This document shows, piece after piece, positions 1 to 7,745 of a stretch of 64,000 bases of DNA. This stretch comes from an uncultured Paracoccaceae bacterium (GTDB lineage: Bacteria; Pseudomonadota; Alphaproteobacteria; Rhodobacterales; Rhodobacteraceae). Every line of letters starts with the position of its first letter. Position 1 is the stretch's first letter. Location of the stretch: positions 310,001-374,000 of the forward strand of contig CANKYO010000006.1 in assembly GCA_947488175.1 (NCBI GenBank), given 5' to 3'. The position numbers and the translations under genes are program-made. The notes under the pieces are model-generated. The model was not told where the DNA came from. It was given only the letters and a program-made list of their open reading frames with translations, and made no database searches.

Positions 1-484
1 CGATCATGTTTTCAGGCTGCACGACGGTTTCAAAGGCCACATATTTCGCACCAGACTGCACGCCGACCTTGTTGAGGATATCGGCCAGTTCAATGCCATT
101 CCACGGGATAACCATTGACCACGCTTCAACACAGCGGAACCGGTAAATCCGATCCTCGACGGTCAACCCGTCCAGCAGATCAGCAAGGGCATAGTCACCA
201 GGGTTGTCGACCATGCCATCGACCTTGATAGACCATGGCGATGTGACCAGCTTATGCGCGTTCTGGGCCGGGTCACTCTTGCCGGTCCCGAACTCATAAT
301 AGTTGTTGTAGGTCGTGATTTCTTCCAGCGTGTTTGGCTCCAGCGCATCCTGCGCGGTGGCGGCACCCGCCAGACCAATGGCGCCAAGGCCGACTGTCCC
401 GGCCAATATCTGACGGCGGTTCAGATAGACAGATTTCGGGGTGACGTCAGCGGGGGTCAAATCATTGGTCCAGCGATATGCCAT
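1..484 (-). CDS. msrP: Protein-methionine-sulfoxide reductase catalytic subunit MsrP (5' part)
   Basis: Periplasmic molybdoenzyme that reduces methionine sulfoxide in envelope proteins, normally paired with the membrane haem subunit MsrQ. The gene starts at ATG 484, with GGAG seven bases upstream, and runs out of the window at base 1, so only about 161 N-terminal residues are seen. Residues around 23-25 form a twin-arginine signal (NRRQILAGTVGLGALALVAG), as expected for Tat export of a cofactor-loaded protein. The segment YRFRCVEAWSMVIPWNG holds the cysteine that ligates molybdopterin in this family. msrQ would be expected just beyond the left edge. The assignment is secure from the motif set. 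Confidence 0.93.
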   Translation of the reverse strand, partial: MAYRWTNDLTPADVTPKSVYLNRRQILAGTVGLGAIGLAGAATAQDALEPNTLEEITTYNNYYEFGTGKSDPAQNAHKLVTSPWSIKVDGMVDNPGDYALADLLDGLTVEDRIYRFRCVEAWSMVIPWNGIELADILNKVGVQSGAKYVAFETVVQPENMI

Positions 485-762
485 GTGGCTCTCCGTTCAA
501 GCGTGTTCGGATCAGCATATAGGTCAGAAGATCTGAAAAGTGTCTCACGATGCCGCCAGATTATTGAAATGTTCCAGAAAACGAGCGGTTTGGTCACGCC
601 GGATCACAGAACTGTGACTGGAAATCGCGAAACAGCGTGGCTTAGGCCGCCCGGTTTTTTCGTCAAGTCAGGTCGGCGGTTTCTCCCGGTGATCCGTGAC
701 CTCTCTGCTGCGTAAAAACCACGATGCCAAATGAAGGCATCCTTTAATGGGAGTCTATCAAA

Positions 763-1236
763 ATGCTACGCAGAACTTTCTTCGCGATGACCGCCGCCGC
801 AGCCGTTGCAACAAGTGCGTTCGCCATGGGCGAAAAGGATATCGTGGATACCGCCGTTGAAGCCGGCACCTTCACAACACTGGTTGCCGCAGTCGAAGCT
901 GCCGGTCTGGCCGAAACACTGAAAGGCGAAGGTCCATTCACCGTATTCGCTCCAACGGATGAAGCATTCGCTGCCCTGCCCGCAGGCACAGTCGAGGGTC
1001 TGCTTGAAGATCCAGAAGCACTGGCCGCGATCCTGACCTACCATGTTGTGCCAGGCAAAGTGATGTCGACCGACTTGACCAACGACATGTCAGCGGCAAC
1101 CGTGAACGGCGCTGACGTAACCATCATGACCGAAGGCGGCGTGATGGTGAACGATGCCAATGTGGTGACCGCAGATGTGGAAGCGTCGAACGGCGTGATC
1201 CACGTGATCGACAAAGTCATCCTGCCAGCAAGCTAA
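763..1236 (+). CDS. Secreted single-domain fasciclin (FAS1) protein
   Basis: 157-residue protein with a Sec-type signal peptide (basic MLRR, then an Ala-rich core ending near AFA at residue 21) followed by one FAS1 domain. The two FAS1 signatures are visible: [14 protein letters not shown] near residue 63 and the C-terminal [16 protein letters not shown]1 domains mediate adhesion or extracellular ligand binding; the actual ligand is unknown. The ATG is preceded by GGGAG at a good distance. It ends in a strong intrinsic terminator, so it is probably monocistronic, although the next gene encodes four more FAS1 domains and a shared role in cell-surface or biofilm adhesion is likely. Confidence 0.88.
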   Translation: MLRRTFFAMTAAAAVATSAFAMGEKDIVDTAVEAGTFTTLVAAVEAAGLAETLKGEGPFTVFAPTDEAFAALPAGTVEGLLEDPEALAAILTYHVVPGKVMSTDLTNDMSAATVNGADVTIMTEGGVMVNDANVVTADVEASNGVIHVIDKVILPAS

Positions 1237-1248
1237 TTGACAAGTGAC

Positions 1249-1277
1249 GGGGCGGCCATTGGAGGCCGCCCCTTTTT
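1249..1277 (+). terminator. Intrinsic terminator of the FAS1 gene
   Basis: Perfect 9-bp GC-rich stem GGGGCGGCC/GGCCGCCCC with a 6-base loop, followed by TTTTT. It lies 13 bases after the stop codon at 1236. Confidence 0.9.
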
Positions 1278-1303
1278 CTATCCAATTCCAATAGGGGGCA
1301 AAA

Positions 1304-3320
1304 ATGGCAACTTTCGTTGGCATCGCCACGGGCGACTCGAACTTCAGCATTCTCGTCGCAGCACTTCAATTCATCGACGCAAACCGCGAAGGATCCAATC
1401 TGGTTGAGACACTCAACGATCCGGATCAATCACTGACAGTTTTTGCACCGACCAATGCAGCCTTTGGGCTGCTGGCCCAGGACCTCGGGTTCGAAGGGGA
1501 CAAGACCGACACCGATGCGGTGACCACGTTCCTTGTCGAAAATGTCGACGTGGAAACGCTCAACAGCGTCGTGACCTATCATGTGGCCGGCGGCGCGCTC
1601 AGCGCAGCAGACATCGCGGCCGCAGGAACGGTGGGAACGATCCAGGGTGGCAGCATCGGCGCAGGCAGCCTGCCTGCCTTGGTCGATAACGAGCCCGACC
1701 TGACAGACCCAACGCTTGTGGCAACCGACATCGCAGCCGATAACGGCATTCTGCACGTTATCGACCGCGTGCTTCTGCCCATCGACCTGCCCGGCAACAC
1801 GCCAAAACCCACAATCGTGGAAATCGCCACTGGCAATCCGGACTTCAGCATTCTGGTGGCGGCCCTGCAGTATATCGATGCTAATCTCGAAGGGTCCGAT
1901 CTGGTCGGCACCCTGTCCGATCCCGCAAATACGTTGACCGTTTTCGCACCCACCAACGCCGCCTTCGGCCAACTGGCCGCCGATCTGGGCTTTGACGGCG
2001 ACACAGCCGACACTGACGCCGTGACCACGTTCCTCGTGGAAAACGTGGATGTCGAAACGCTCAACGCCGTTGTCACATATCACGTCGCCGGTGGTGCATT
2101 GACCGCAGCCGACATTGCCGCCGCGGGTTCGGTGGAGACTGTGCAAGGCGGGTCCATCGGTGCAGGCAACCTGCCCGCGCTCGAAGATAAGGATCCCGAC
2201 CTCACGGACCCAACGCTTGTATCGACCGATACACTGGCCCTGAACGGGATTGTCCATGTGATCGACCGCGTCTTGCTGCCCGTCGATCTGCCCGGCAACG
2301 AACCGGAGCCGGAGCCGACAATCGTCGATATCGCAGTCGGCAATCCCGATTTCAGCATTCTGGTTGCAGCCCTGCAATATATCGATGCCAATCTGGACGG
2401 GTCCGAACTGGTCAGCACGCTCAATAACGCTGATGGATCGTTCACCGTTTTCGCCCCGAACAATGCAGCCTTCGGGCAATTGGCGGCCGATCTAGGATTT
2501 GACGGTGATGTCACCGATACCGATGCGGTCACCACATTCCTTGTCGAAAATGTCGATGTGGGCACGTTGAACGCGGTTGTGACCTATCACGTGTCAGGCG
2601 GGGCGCAGACGGCGGCGGATATTGCCGCGGCTGGCAGCATCCAGACCCTGCAAGGGGGCGAGATTGGGGCGGGCGGACTGCCGACCCTGACCGATCTGGA
2701 ACCGGATCTGATCAACCCATCCTTGGTGGCCACGGATATCGCGGCATCAAACGGGATCATCCATGTCATCGACCGGGTGCTCTTGCCTGTCGATCTGCCT
2801 GGCAATGATGCACCCAGCATTACCGATATCGTGGCCGCCTCTGGCGAAGGGTTTGACGACAATCCGGCGGATTTCGATATCTTGCTCGAAGCCGTCAAAA
2901 CCGCCGGTCTTGCCGAAACACTGGCCGACGCCAATGTGGACCTGACCGTGTTCGCGCCCACCGACGATGCATTCGTCAAACTGGCACAGGATGTGGGCTT
3001 CCACGGATCGGACGAGGCTGGCGCATGGTCCTATCTGGTGGATGTGCTGACAGTCGTGGGCAAGGGTGATCCGATCCCGCTGTTGACCGATGTGCTGACC
3101 TATCATGTATCGGGTCAGTCGCTGCAGGCCAGCCAAGTGCTGGGTTTGGACAACATCGAAACCCTGCAAGGCGGCACAGTCGAAGTGTCTGGCACAACGC
3201 TGATCGACAATGATCCGGATACGTTTGACGCCAACCTGATCGCCACCGACATTCAGGCCAATAACGGCATCGTGCATGTGATTGATGAGGTTCTGATCCC
3301 CACCGATCTTTTGGCCGGTG
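1304..3320 (+). repeat. Intragenic tandem FAS1 repeats, period about 505 bp
   Basis: The gene body is built from units starting near 1304, 1808, 2319 and 2815. The first three are clearly similar at DNA level: the segments encoding VTTFLVENVDV recur at about 1518, 2022 and 2532. The fourth unit is more divergent and carries an insertion after its first FAS1 motif. This points to internal duplication, a likely site of length variation between strains. Confidence 0.85.
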
Positions 3321-3874
3321 ACAATGTTGACCTGAAAATCGGAACCGACGGGCGCGATTACATCCACACCGGGCGCGGCGACGATTTTGTCAGCGGCAAA
3401 GGCGGGAACGATTATATCCTGCTGGGTTCAGGCAATGATGTCGGCCTTGGCGGTGATGGTCGTGACCTGATCAGCGGCTGGCGCGGCGATGATCATATCG
3501 ACGGCGGCGCGGGCAATGACCGGCTCTATGGCGGTAAAGGTGACGATATGGTCAAGGGCGGCACAGGCCACGACCGTATTTTCGGCGGCAAGGGCGACGA
3601 CATCATCGAAGGTGGCGAAGGTCGCGACGTGATGTATGGCGGACGTGGTGCTGACACATTCATCTTCAACGAAGGTGACGGAAACGACAAGATCCGCGAC
3701 TTCAATGTGCATGTGGATCAGATCGACCTCAGCGATTACGGGTTCGCCAGCATCGAAGATCTCGACATCTCGGGCGGCTGGTTCGGCACCCATATCGATC
3801 TGGGCGATGGCAACAGCATCGACCTGTCATGGGTCCGCTCCTGGAGCCTGACCGAGGATAACTTTATCCTCTAA
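1304..3874 (+). CDS. Four-FAS1-domain protein with C-terminal RTX calcium-binding repeats
   Basis: 856-residue, very acidic protein. Four FAS1 domains follow each other at about residues 1-163, 167-335, 338-502 and 504-672, each ending in a variant of NGIxHVIDRVLLP. Residues about 680-790 carry RTX nonapeptides (for example GGKGDDMVKGGTGHDRIFGG) that bind calcium and form a parallel beta-roll. An acidic C-terminal tail with hydrophobic residues (ending SLTEDNFIL) follows, as in type I secretion substrates. There is no N-terminal signal peptide, which also fits ABC-type (T1SS) export; no T1SS transporter is in the window. AGGGGG precedes the ATG. Likely a large extracellular adhesin; the adhesin role is inference, the domains are seen directly. 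Confidence 0.9.
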   Translation: MATFVGIATGDSNFSILVAALQFIDANREGSNLVETLNDPDQSLTVFAPTNAAFGLLAQDLGFEGDKTDTDAVTTFLVENVDVETLNSVVTYHVAGGALSAADIAAAGTVGTIQGGSIGAGSLPALVDNEPDLTDPTLVATDIAADNGILHVIDRVLLPIDLPGNTPKPTIVEIATGNPDFSILVAALQYIDANLEGSDLVGTLSDPANTLTVFAPTNAAFGQLAADLGFDGDTADTDAVTTFLVENVDVETLNAVVTYHVAGGALTAADIAAAGSVETVQGGSIGAGNLPALEDKDPDLTDPTLVSTDTLALNGIVHVIDRVLLPVDLPGNEPEPEPTIVDIAVGNPDFSILVAALQYIDANLDGSELVSTLNNADGSFTVFAPNNAAFGQLAADLGFDGDVTDTDAVTTFLVENVDVGTLNAVVTYHVSGGAQTAADIAAAGSIQTLQGGEIGAGGLPTLTDLEPDLINPSLVATDIAASNGIIHVIDRVLLPVDLPGNDAPSITDIVAASGEGFDDNPADFDILLEAVKTAGLAETLADANVDLTVFAPTDDAFVKLAQDVGFHGSDEAGAWSYLVDVLTVVGKGDPIPLLTDVLTYHVSGQSLQASQVLGLDNIETLQGGTVEVSGTTLIDNDPDTFDANLIATDIQANNGIVHVIDEVLIPTDLLAGDNVDLKIGTDGRDYIHTGRGDDFVSGKGGNDYILLGSGNDVGLGGDGRDLISGWRGDDHIDGGAGNDRLYGGKGDDMVKGGTGHDRIFGGKGDDIIEGGEGRDVMYGGRGADTFIFNEGDGNDKIRDFNVHVDQIDLSDYGFASIEDLDISGGWFGTHIDLGDGNSIDLSWVRSWSLTEDNFIL

Positions 3875-3886
3875 CCCCTCACCCGC

Positions 3887-3918
3887 GCCCGGCCACACTG
3901 TTGGCCGGGCATTTTTTT
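3887..3918 (+). terminator. Intrinsic terminator of the FAS1-RTX gene
   Basis: Perfect 9-bp stem GCCCGGCCA/TGGCCGGGC with a 6-base loop, one A, then seven T. It begins 13 bases after the stop codon. Confidence 0.92.
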
Positions 3919-4005
3919 GTCTTGGCGACGCGATTTGGCGATTTGGGACAACGCCCGTAAACTATCGGTATTCTTTTAATTGCCGATGTTAGCATAGGTG
4001 CTGTT

Positions 4006-4725
4006 TTGACCATCACGTTAGACAACTACGAATCCTTCCGCATTTCTGTCACCATGGGCCAGCACGAGGTCAATTTCTTCGCGTTTAATGGTCTGCCCCG
4101 CGAAGAGGTCGCAACCCAAATCCGCGAGATGCAGCCCTTTTTCGACCAGATGCCACCGGTCCATGCACTTGGAATTGCCCCGATTTTTCTGCTGGTTGGC
4201 CGTCCATCGGGTGGGTCCGGCGGTGGCACCTATCCTGACCTGACCCGCTTGCGCGCCAGAAACGAGGCCAACCGTGCCCGCAATGATGCCGCATGGGGCG
4301 CCCCGTATGACGTGTTGGAAGCCGCCATTGCCGCATATGGACGTCACGATAGTGGTCGGCGGTTGCATGTGATCCCGTTGGAACGATGGCAACGCCCTGC
4401 CCGGGCGACAACGGTGATCCATGAATGCGCGCACGGGGTTGATCACAAGTTTCATCTGCATCGCAGGCGTCATCCGCATGATCCGTTGCGTCCCGGACCG
4501 CTCTTCGCGGTGGGCGATTTCCCGACGCAACTGCCTGGGCAGGCCTGTGGCCATGGCAGCGCGCTGAACAGGGCGGTGGTGAATGCCTATGTGTCGATGA
4601 CTATGGGCTTTCGCGGGGTCAGCACAGCGATGCGGCGGCAGATCATCAACAACTTCCGAAACAGCGACGCGTTCATCAACGTGCAGGACAGTTGGTGGCA
4701 AGGGCGCTTTCCCGGATTGATCTGA
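4006..4725 (+). CDS. Unrecognised 239-residue protein with an HExxH zinc-protease-like motif
   Basis: I do not recognise a family. The reading frame opens at TTG 4006 (an in-frame stop lies at 3958) and the first internal ATG is at 4054, residue 17, so the start is uncertain. The middle of the protein contains VIHECAHGVDHKFHLH: an HExxH motif followed by an aspartate and further histidines, suggesting a zinc site as in gluzincin or metzincin peptidases. No signal peptide or membrane segment is visible, which is unusual for a secreted protease. A glycine-rich stretch (GRPSGGSGGG) precedes an Arg/Asn-rich helix. It lies alone between a terminator and the aminotransferase gene. Codon use resembles its neighbours. 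A toxin-like or self-processing peptidase is possible but unproven. Confidence 0.6.
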   Translation: MTITLDNYESFRISVTMGQHEVNFFAFNGLPREEVATQIREMQPFFDQMPPVHALGIAPIFLLVGRPSGGSGGGTYPDLTRLRARNEANRARNDAAWGAPYDVLEAAIAAYGRHDSGRRLHVIPLERWQRPARATTVIHECAHGVDHKFHLHRRRHPHDPLRPGPLFAVGDFPTQLPGQACGHGSALNRAVVNAYVSMTMGFRGVSTAMRRQIINNFRNSDAFINVQDSWWQGRFPGLI

Positions 4726-4783
4726 AGGCACGGTCAACTAAGGTCGGTCAGATCAGAACAGGTCCACGCGAAAGACAGGCCCC

Positions 4784-5905
4784 ATGTATATAGAACCCTT
4801 CGGCGTCGAAATCTGGATGAACGAATGGGAGTTCAAATGCGAACTCAACCTCGCTGAAACCTGCGTGGAAAGCCTGACCATCGCCGAACTGATGGATATC
4901 GCAGGCAAGAACGCCGATGATCTGTCCGACATTCTGGCAATGAAAATGACCTATGGCGAAATTCGGGGATCCGAACGGCTGCTGCGTGCCATCGCCAATC
5001 TCTACGACCGGCAGACACCGGAAAACGTGATCGTCACCCATGGCACCATCGGGGCGAACATGCTGGTCCACAAGACCATGATCAGCCGGGGAGACCGGGT
5101 TGTGGCCATCGTGCCCACCTATCAGCAGCACTATTCCATTCCCGCCAGCCTCGGGGCGGATGTGCAGCACCTGCACCTGCGCGAACAGGACGGGTTCCTG
5201 CCCGATCTCGACGCCCTGCAGGCGCTGGTCACACTCGACACCCGCATGATCGCCATCAACAATCCCAACAACCCCACCGGCGCGCTGATCGACCGGCTAA
5301 TGCTGGAAGACATCGCCGCCATCGCCCGTGCCGCCGACGCATGGATCCTCTGTGACGAGGTCTATCGCGGCATTGATCAGCAGGGCGACGGCATGACCGC
5401 GTCCATCGCCGATATCTACGAAAAGGGGATCGCCACCGCCGGAATGTCCAAGGCGTTTTCGCTGGCCGGTCTGCGGCTCGGCTGGATCGCCGCACCGGAG
5501 GAAGTGATAGAGGCTGTATCGATCCACCGCGACTACGACACGATCTCGGTCGGGAAGATCGACGATCATTTCGCCACCATCGCCCTTGAAAACCACACCC
5601 GCGTGCTGGAACGCAGCCAGGCCATCACCCGTGGCAATCTGGCGACGCTTGCAGCTTGGGTGGAACAGGAACCGCGGATCAGTTGGGTCAAACCACGCTC
5701 CGGCACGACGACATTGTTAAAATACGACCTTCCGATGGGGTCACGCGATTTATGCGTGAACCTTCTGAAAGACACCGGCGTCCTGTTCACACCCGGCGAT
5801 GCGTTCGGGATGGAGGGCTATGTGCGGATCGGCTTTGCCAATCCGCCTGAGGTGCTCAAGAAAGGGCTGGCACGGGTCTCCGACTTCCTCGCGCGTCAGA
5901 CCTAG
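4784..5905 (+). CDS. Class I/II PLP-dependent aminotransferase (AspC/capreomycidine-synthase-like)
   Basis: 373-residue fold-type I PLP enzyme. Seen in order: the substrate/cofactor segment NNPNNPTGAL near residue 166, CDEVYRGID near 193 (Asp and Tyr contacting the pyridine ring), and GMSKAFSLAGLRLGW near 225, where the lysine forms the Schiff base. The last part ends with the conserved arginine in GYVRIGFANPP, which grips the substrate carboxylate. The family transfers amino groups between amino and keto acids; some members (VioD type) instead cyclise hydroxyarginine, so the substrate cannot be assigned. The stop overlaps the 3' end of the convergent DUF2585 gene by four bases. No pathway partner is adjacent. 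Confidence 0.85.
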   Translation: MYIEPFGVEIWMNEWEFKCELNLAETCVESLTIAELMDIAGKNADDLSDILAMKMTYGEIRGSERLLRAIANLYDRQTPENVIVTHGTIGANMLVHKTMISRGDRVVAIVPTYQQHYSIPASLGADVQHLHLREQDGFLPDLDALQALVTLDTRMIAINNPNNPTGALIDRLMLEDIAAIARAADAWILCDEVYRGIDQQGDGMTASIADIYEKGIATAGMSKAFSLAGLRLGWIAAPEEVIEAVSIHRDYDTISVGKIDDHFATIALENHTRVLERSQAITRGNLATLAAWVEQEPRISWVKPRSGTTTLLKYDLPMGSRDLCVNLLKDTGVLFTPGDAFGMEGYVRIGFANPPEVLKKGLARVSDFLARQT

Positions 5906-6474
5906 GCGCGGTTGGGATTCAGCTCCTGCTGCCACGTCTCAACCGCATCCAGCGGATAGATCAGCATCAGCGTGCTTAGCGCCAGACTGTCACGGGCAAT
6001 GAACGCCGCCGACAATTCCAAGGCCGCCACCATGCCCACCACATGCAGGGTGCGCATGGCATAAGCGGCAAAGAACCCGCCCATCATCCAGACATAATCC
6101 GCCAACGCGTTCAACACACTGTCCCCATGATAACCGGCATTGATCGTGGTGGACCGGAATGCGTTCAAGACAAAATCCGTATGCTCGATAATCTCCCAGC
6201 CGATCCCGGTGATGATGGCCACGGCAAACAGCACGGCAAAGCCGACCCCGGGAAACAGCAAGCGGCCCAACAGCGCAATCAGAACACCGTGCAGAATATG
6301 GCTCAGCGTATACCAATCCGCGATATGCTGCGAATTGCCGCCGTCAAAAACAGAGCCCACCCACAGCTTGACCTCACCACAGGTGCAGATCAGCGGCTGA
6401 CCCCAGAGATAAAGCGTTCCGGCGATCAAAGGCACTCCGAGCAAGGCAAAAAGATAGAGCAATCTATGGGACAT
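5902..6474 (-). CDS. DUF2585 / UPF0314 family membrane protein
   Basis: 190 residues with several hydrophobic segments: N-terminal LLYLFALLGVPLIAGTLYLW, a middle helix near LSHILHGVLIALLGRLL, and FAVLFAVAIITGIGW. The family signature is visible: CTCGEVKLWVGSVF followed by NSQHIADWYTLSHI, and WEIIEHTDFVLNAFR with its charged residues inside a hydrophobic context. These proteins are widespread in Alphaproteobacteria and have no known function. I chose ATG 6474 over an in-frame GTG at 6486; neither has a strong Shine-Dalgarno sequence. It converges with the aminotransferase gene and overlaps its stop by four bases. Confidence 0.85.
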   Translation of the reverse strand: MSHRLLYLFALLGVPLIAGTLYLWGQPLICTCGEVKLWVGSVFDGGNSQHIADWYTLSHILHGVLIALLGRLLFPGVGFAVLFAVAIITGIGWEIIEHTDFVLNAFRSTTINAGYHGDSVLNALADYVWMMGGFFAAYAMRTLHVVGMVAALELSAAFIARDSLALSTLMLIYPLDAVETWQQELNPNRA

Positions 6475-6569
6475 CTTGAAAATCACATCTGGTTATCGGT
6501 CCGCGCCACCTAACCGATGCGATGAGATCATTTTGCGGCCTGAATGCGGTATGATATGGGCGCCGGCGC

Positions 6570-6774
6570 GCAACGTTCGGTGGTGTTGCGCCGACCCCCC
6601 GGAATTGGCGGGCGGCCCTAACCACGCGAATCATCCGTTAACACTAGCGTTTCCTGCAAAATGGTCGGGCGGCATCGCGTCGGCAAAACGTCGGACTTGC
6701 GTCGGACCCCAGAGCGGCAATTTGCGGGATTAAGGCAGCGCACGGTGGAAGTGTGAATGTGGTGTTAATGATTT
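6570..6774 (+). repeat. Intergenic repeat element, copy A (11-bp-phased GTCGG boxes)
   Basis: This is the main content of the 540-bp gap 6487-7026, which has no convincing gene. Four blocks are shared with copy B at 45567: a 16-mer (GCAACGTTCGGTGGTG, 6570-6585), a 34-bp identical block at 6670-6703, GCAGCGCACGGTG at 6735-6747, and GTTAATGATTT at 6764-6774. Spacings to copy B differ by at most 3 bp. The 34-bp block contains GTCGGCAAAAC and GTCGGACTTGC and is followed at once by GTCGGACCCC, so GTCGG recurs every 11 bp. The rest of the gap to 7026 shows only a 16-mer shared with 20780-20795 (CACAGGCTGCTTTGCG at 6820). Confidence 0.85.
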
Positions 6775-7026
6775 GTTGCAATTGCAGGCCGAGGATTTCG
6801 ACGCGACCTCTGGAAAATACACAGGCTGCTTTGCGGGACGGAGCGCTCTTTCGCTGCGGCTGCGCCAACGGCCGCTTTCAAGTATTTCTCCCAGCGAACT
6901 CGCCAAAATTGCAATTTGGCAGATGCCTATTAGTCTTTGGTATTATTCTGCGCAAGCTGGGCCAACAGGTCGAACGAAGTGTCAGAGATCAGAGTTATGG
7001 GGTGCCGTCCTTCGTTGCGTGCAGGC

Positions 7027-7629
7027 TTAAGGTGCCAATTCATGCATGCGTAAGATCGTGGCCACTGCGCGCGTCGTGCGCTTTTCGACGTCGATGTACG
7101 GCACCTTGATGACCCCCAATTGTACGCGCACCATCCCCAGACCTTCGAGCAGACCTATCAGGTCTTCGGCGATATCCATCGGATCTGTTGCGTCTGACAA
7201 AACGCCATTGGTTTGTGCCAACTGGAACATCAAGGCAAAATCCTTTTGGGTCTGACCATATGCTGCATCAAAGAATGTTTGCCCGATATGGGGATTGCCG
7301 CGTGCCTCTTCATGCATCAGGCGCGCAAATTCCATCGTGTCGCGGGCGTTCAAAAACGTCAAAAGCTTGGTACCATACCGGACCAGTGCTTCGCGAAGTT
7401 CCGGGATCGTTTCGGTTTTGGGCGGGGTCACTTCACGGAATTTTACTGCCTCGGCTTCGGTCACGCAGCGTAGGATATCGGCCATGTTTTCAAAGTGCCG
7501 GTAGATTGACGCTTTGGATACTGCCGCCTCGCGCGCGAGCAGATCCGTGGACACTTTTTCAAAGCCGTGTTCGAAAAACAGCCGACGTGCCGTGTGCAGA
7601 ATGCGGTCGTATGATGGTTGCTTACTCAT
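7027..7629 (-). CDS. TetR/AcrR-family transcriptional repressor of the adjacent RND pump
   Basis: 200 residues. The N-terminal helix-turn-helix is clear: ILHTARRLFFEHGFEKVS leading into LAREAAVSKASIYRHFENM, the TetR recognition helix with its Tyr-Arg-His-Phe signature. The C-terminal half is an all-helical ligand domain resembling the AcrR C-terminal type. I chose ATG 7629 (MSKQ) over an in-frame GTG at 7638. It is divergent from an RND efflux operon, and two matching palindromes lie in the 116-bp gap, so it very probably represses the pump and itself until an inducer binds. The inducer is unknown. Confidence 0.9.
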   Translation of the reverse strand: MSKQPSYDRILHTARRLFFEHGFEKVSTDLLAREAAVSKASIYRHFENMADILRCVTEAEAVKFREVTPPKTETIPELREALVRYGTKLLTFLNARDTMEFARLMHEEARGNPHIGQTFFDAAYGQTQKDFALMFQLAQTNGVLSDATDPMDIAEDLIGLLEGLGMVRVQLGVIKVPYIDVEKRTTRAVATILRMHELAP

Positions 7630-7663
7630 AATACACACCTATGCCGCGCGCTGCGAAAAGAAA

Positions 7664-7727
7664 AGTACTGCTCCGTACTCTTTTGACTTGCCGTCTTGGT
7701 GGCATGCTCTAGGTACGGCGCAGTACC
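7664..7727. promoter_or_regulatory. Paired TetR operators and promoter of the RND operon
   Basis: Two 16-bp palindromes of the same design: AGTACTGCTCCGTACT (7664-7679) and GGTACGGCGCAGTACC (7712-7727). Each has 5-bp arms around a 6-bp spacer, and they share the core GTAC-N6-GTAC. Between them lies TTGACT (7683-7688), a plausible -35 for the pump operon, with a weak -10 region next to the second palindrome. The operators therefore bracket the promoter. The TetR gene starts at 7629 and the pump gene at 7746. Confidence 0.8.
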
Positions 7728-7745
7728 CATGCAGAAAGTCGACAG

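Noticed and set aside
1430-2479. Minus-strand open frame of 349 codons opposite the FAS1-RTX gene
   Set aside because: It mirrors a GC-rich repetitive coding gene; the protein is low-quality, rich in Cys, His and Gly, with no motif or ribosome-binding site.
1304-3320. Regular repeats considered as a CRISPR-like array
   Set aside because: Period of about 505 bp and an uninterrupted reading frame show they are protein domains.
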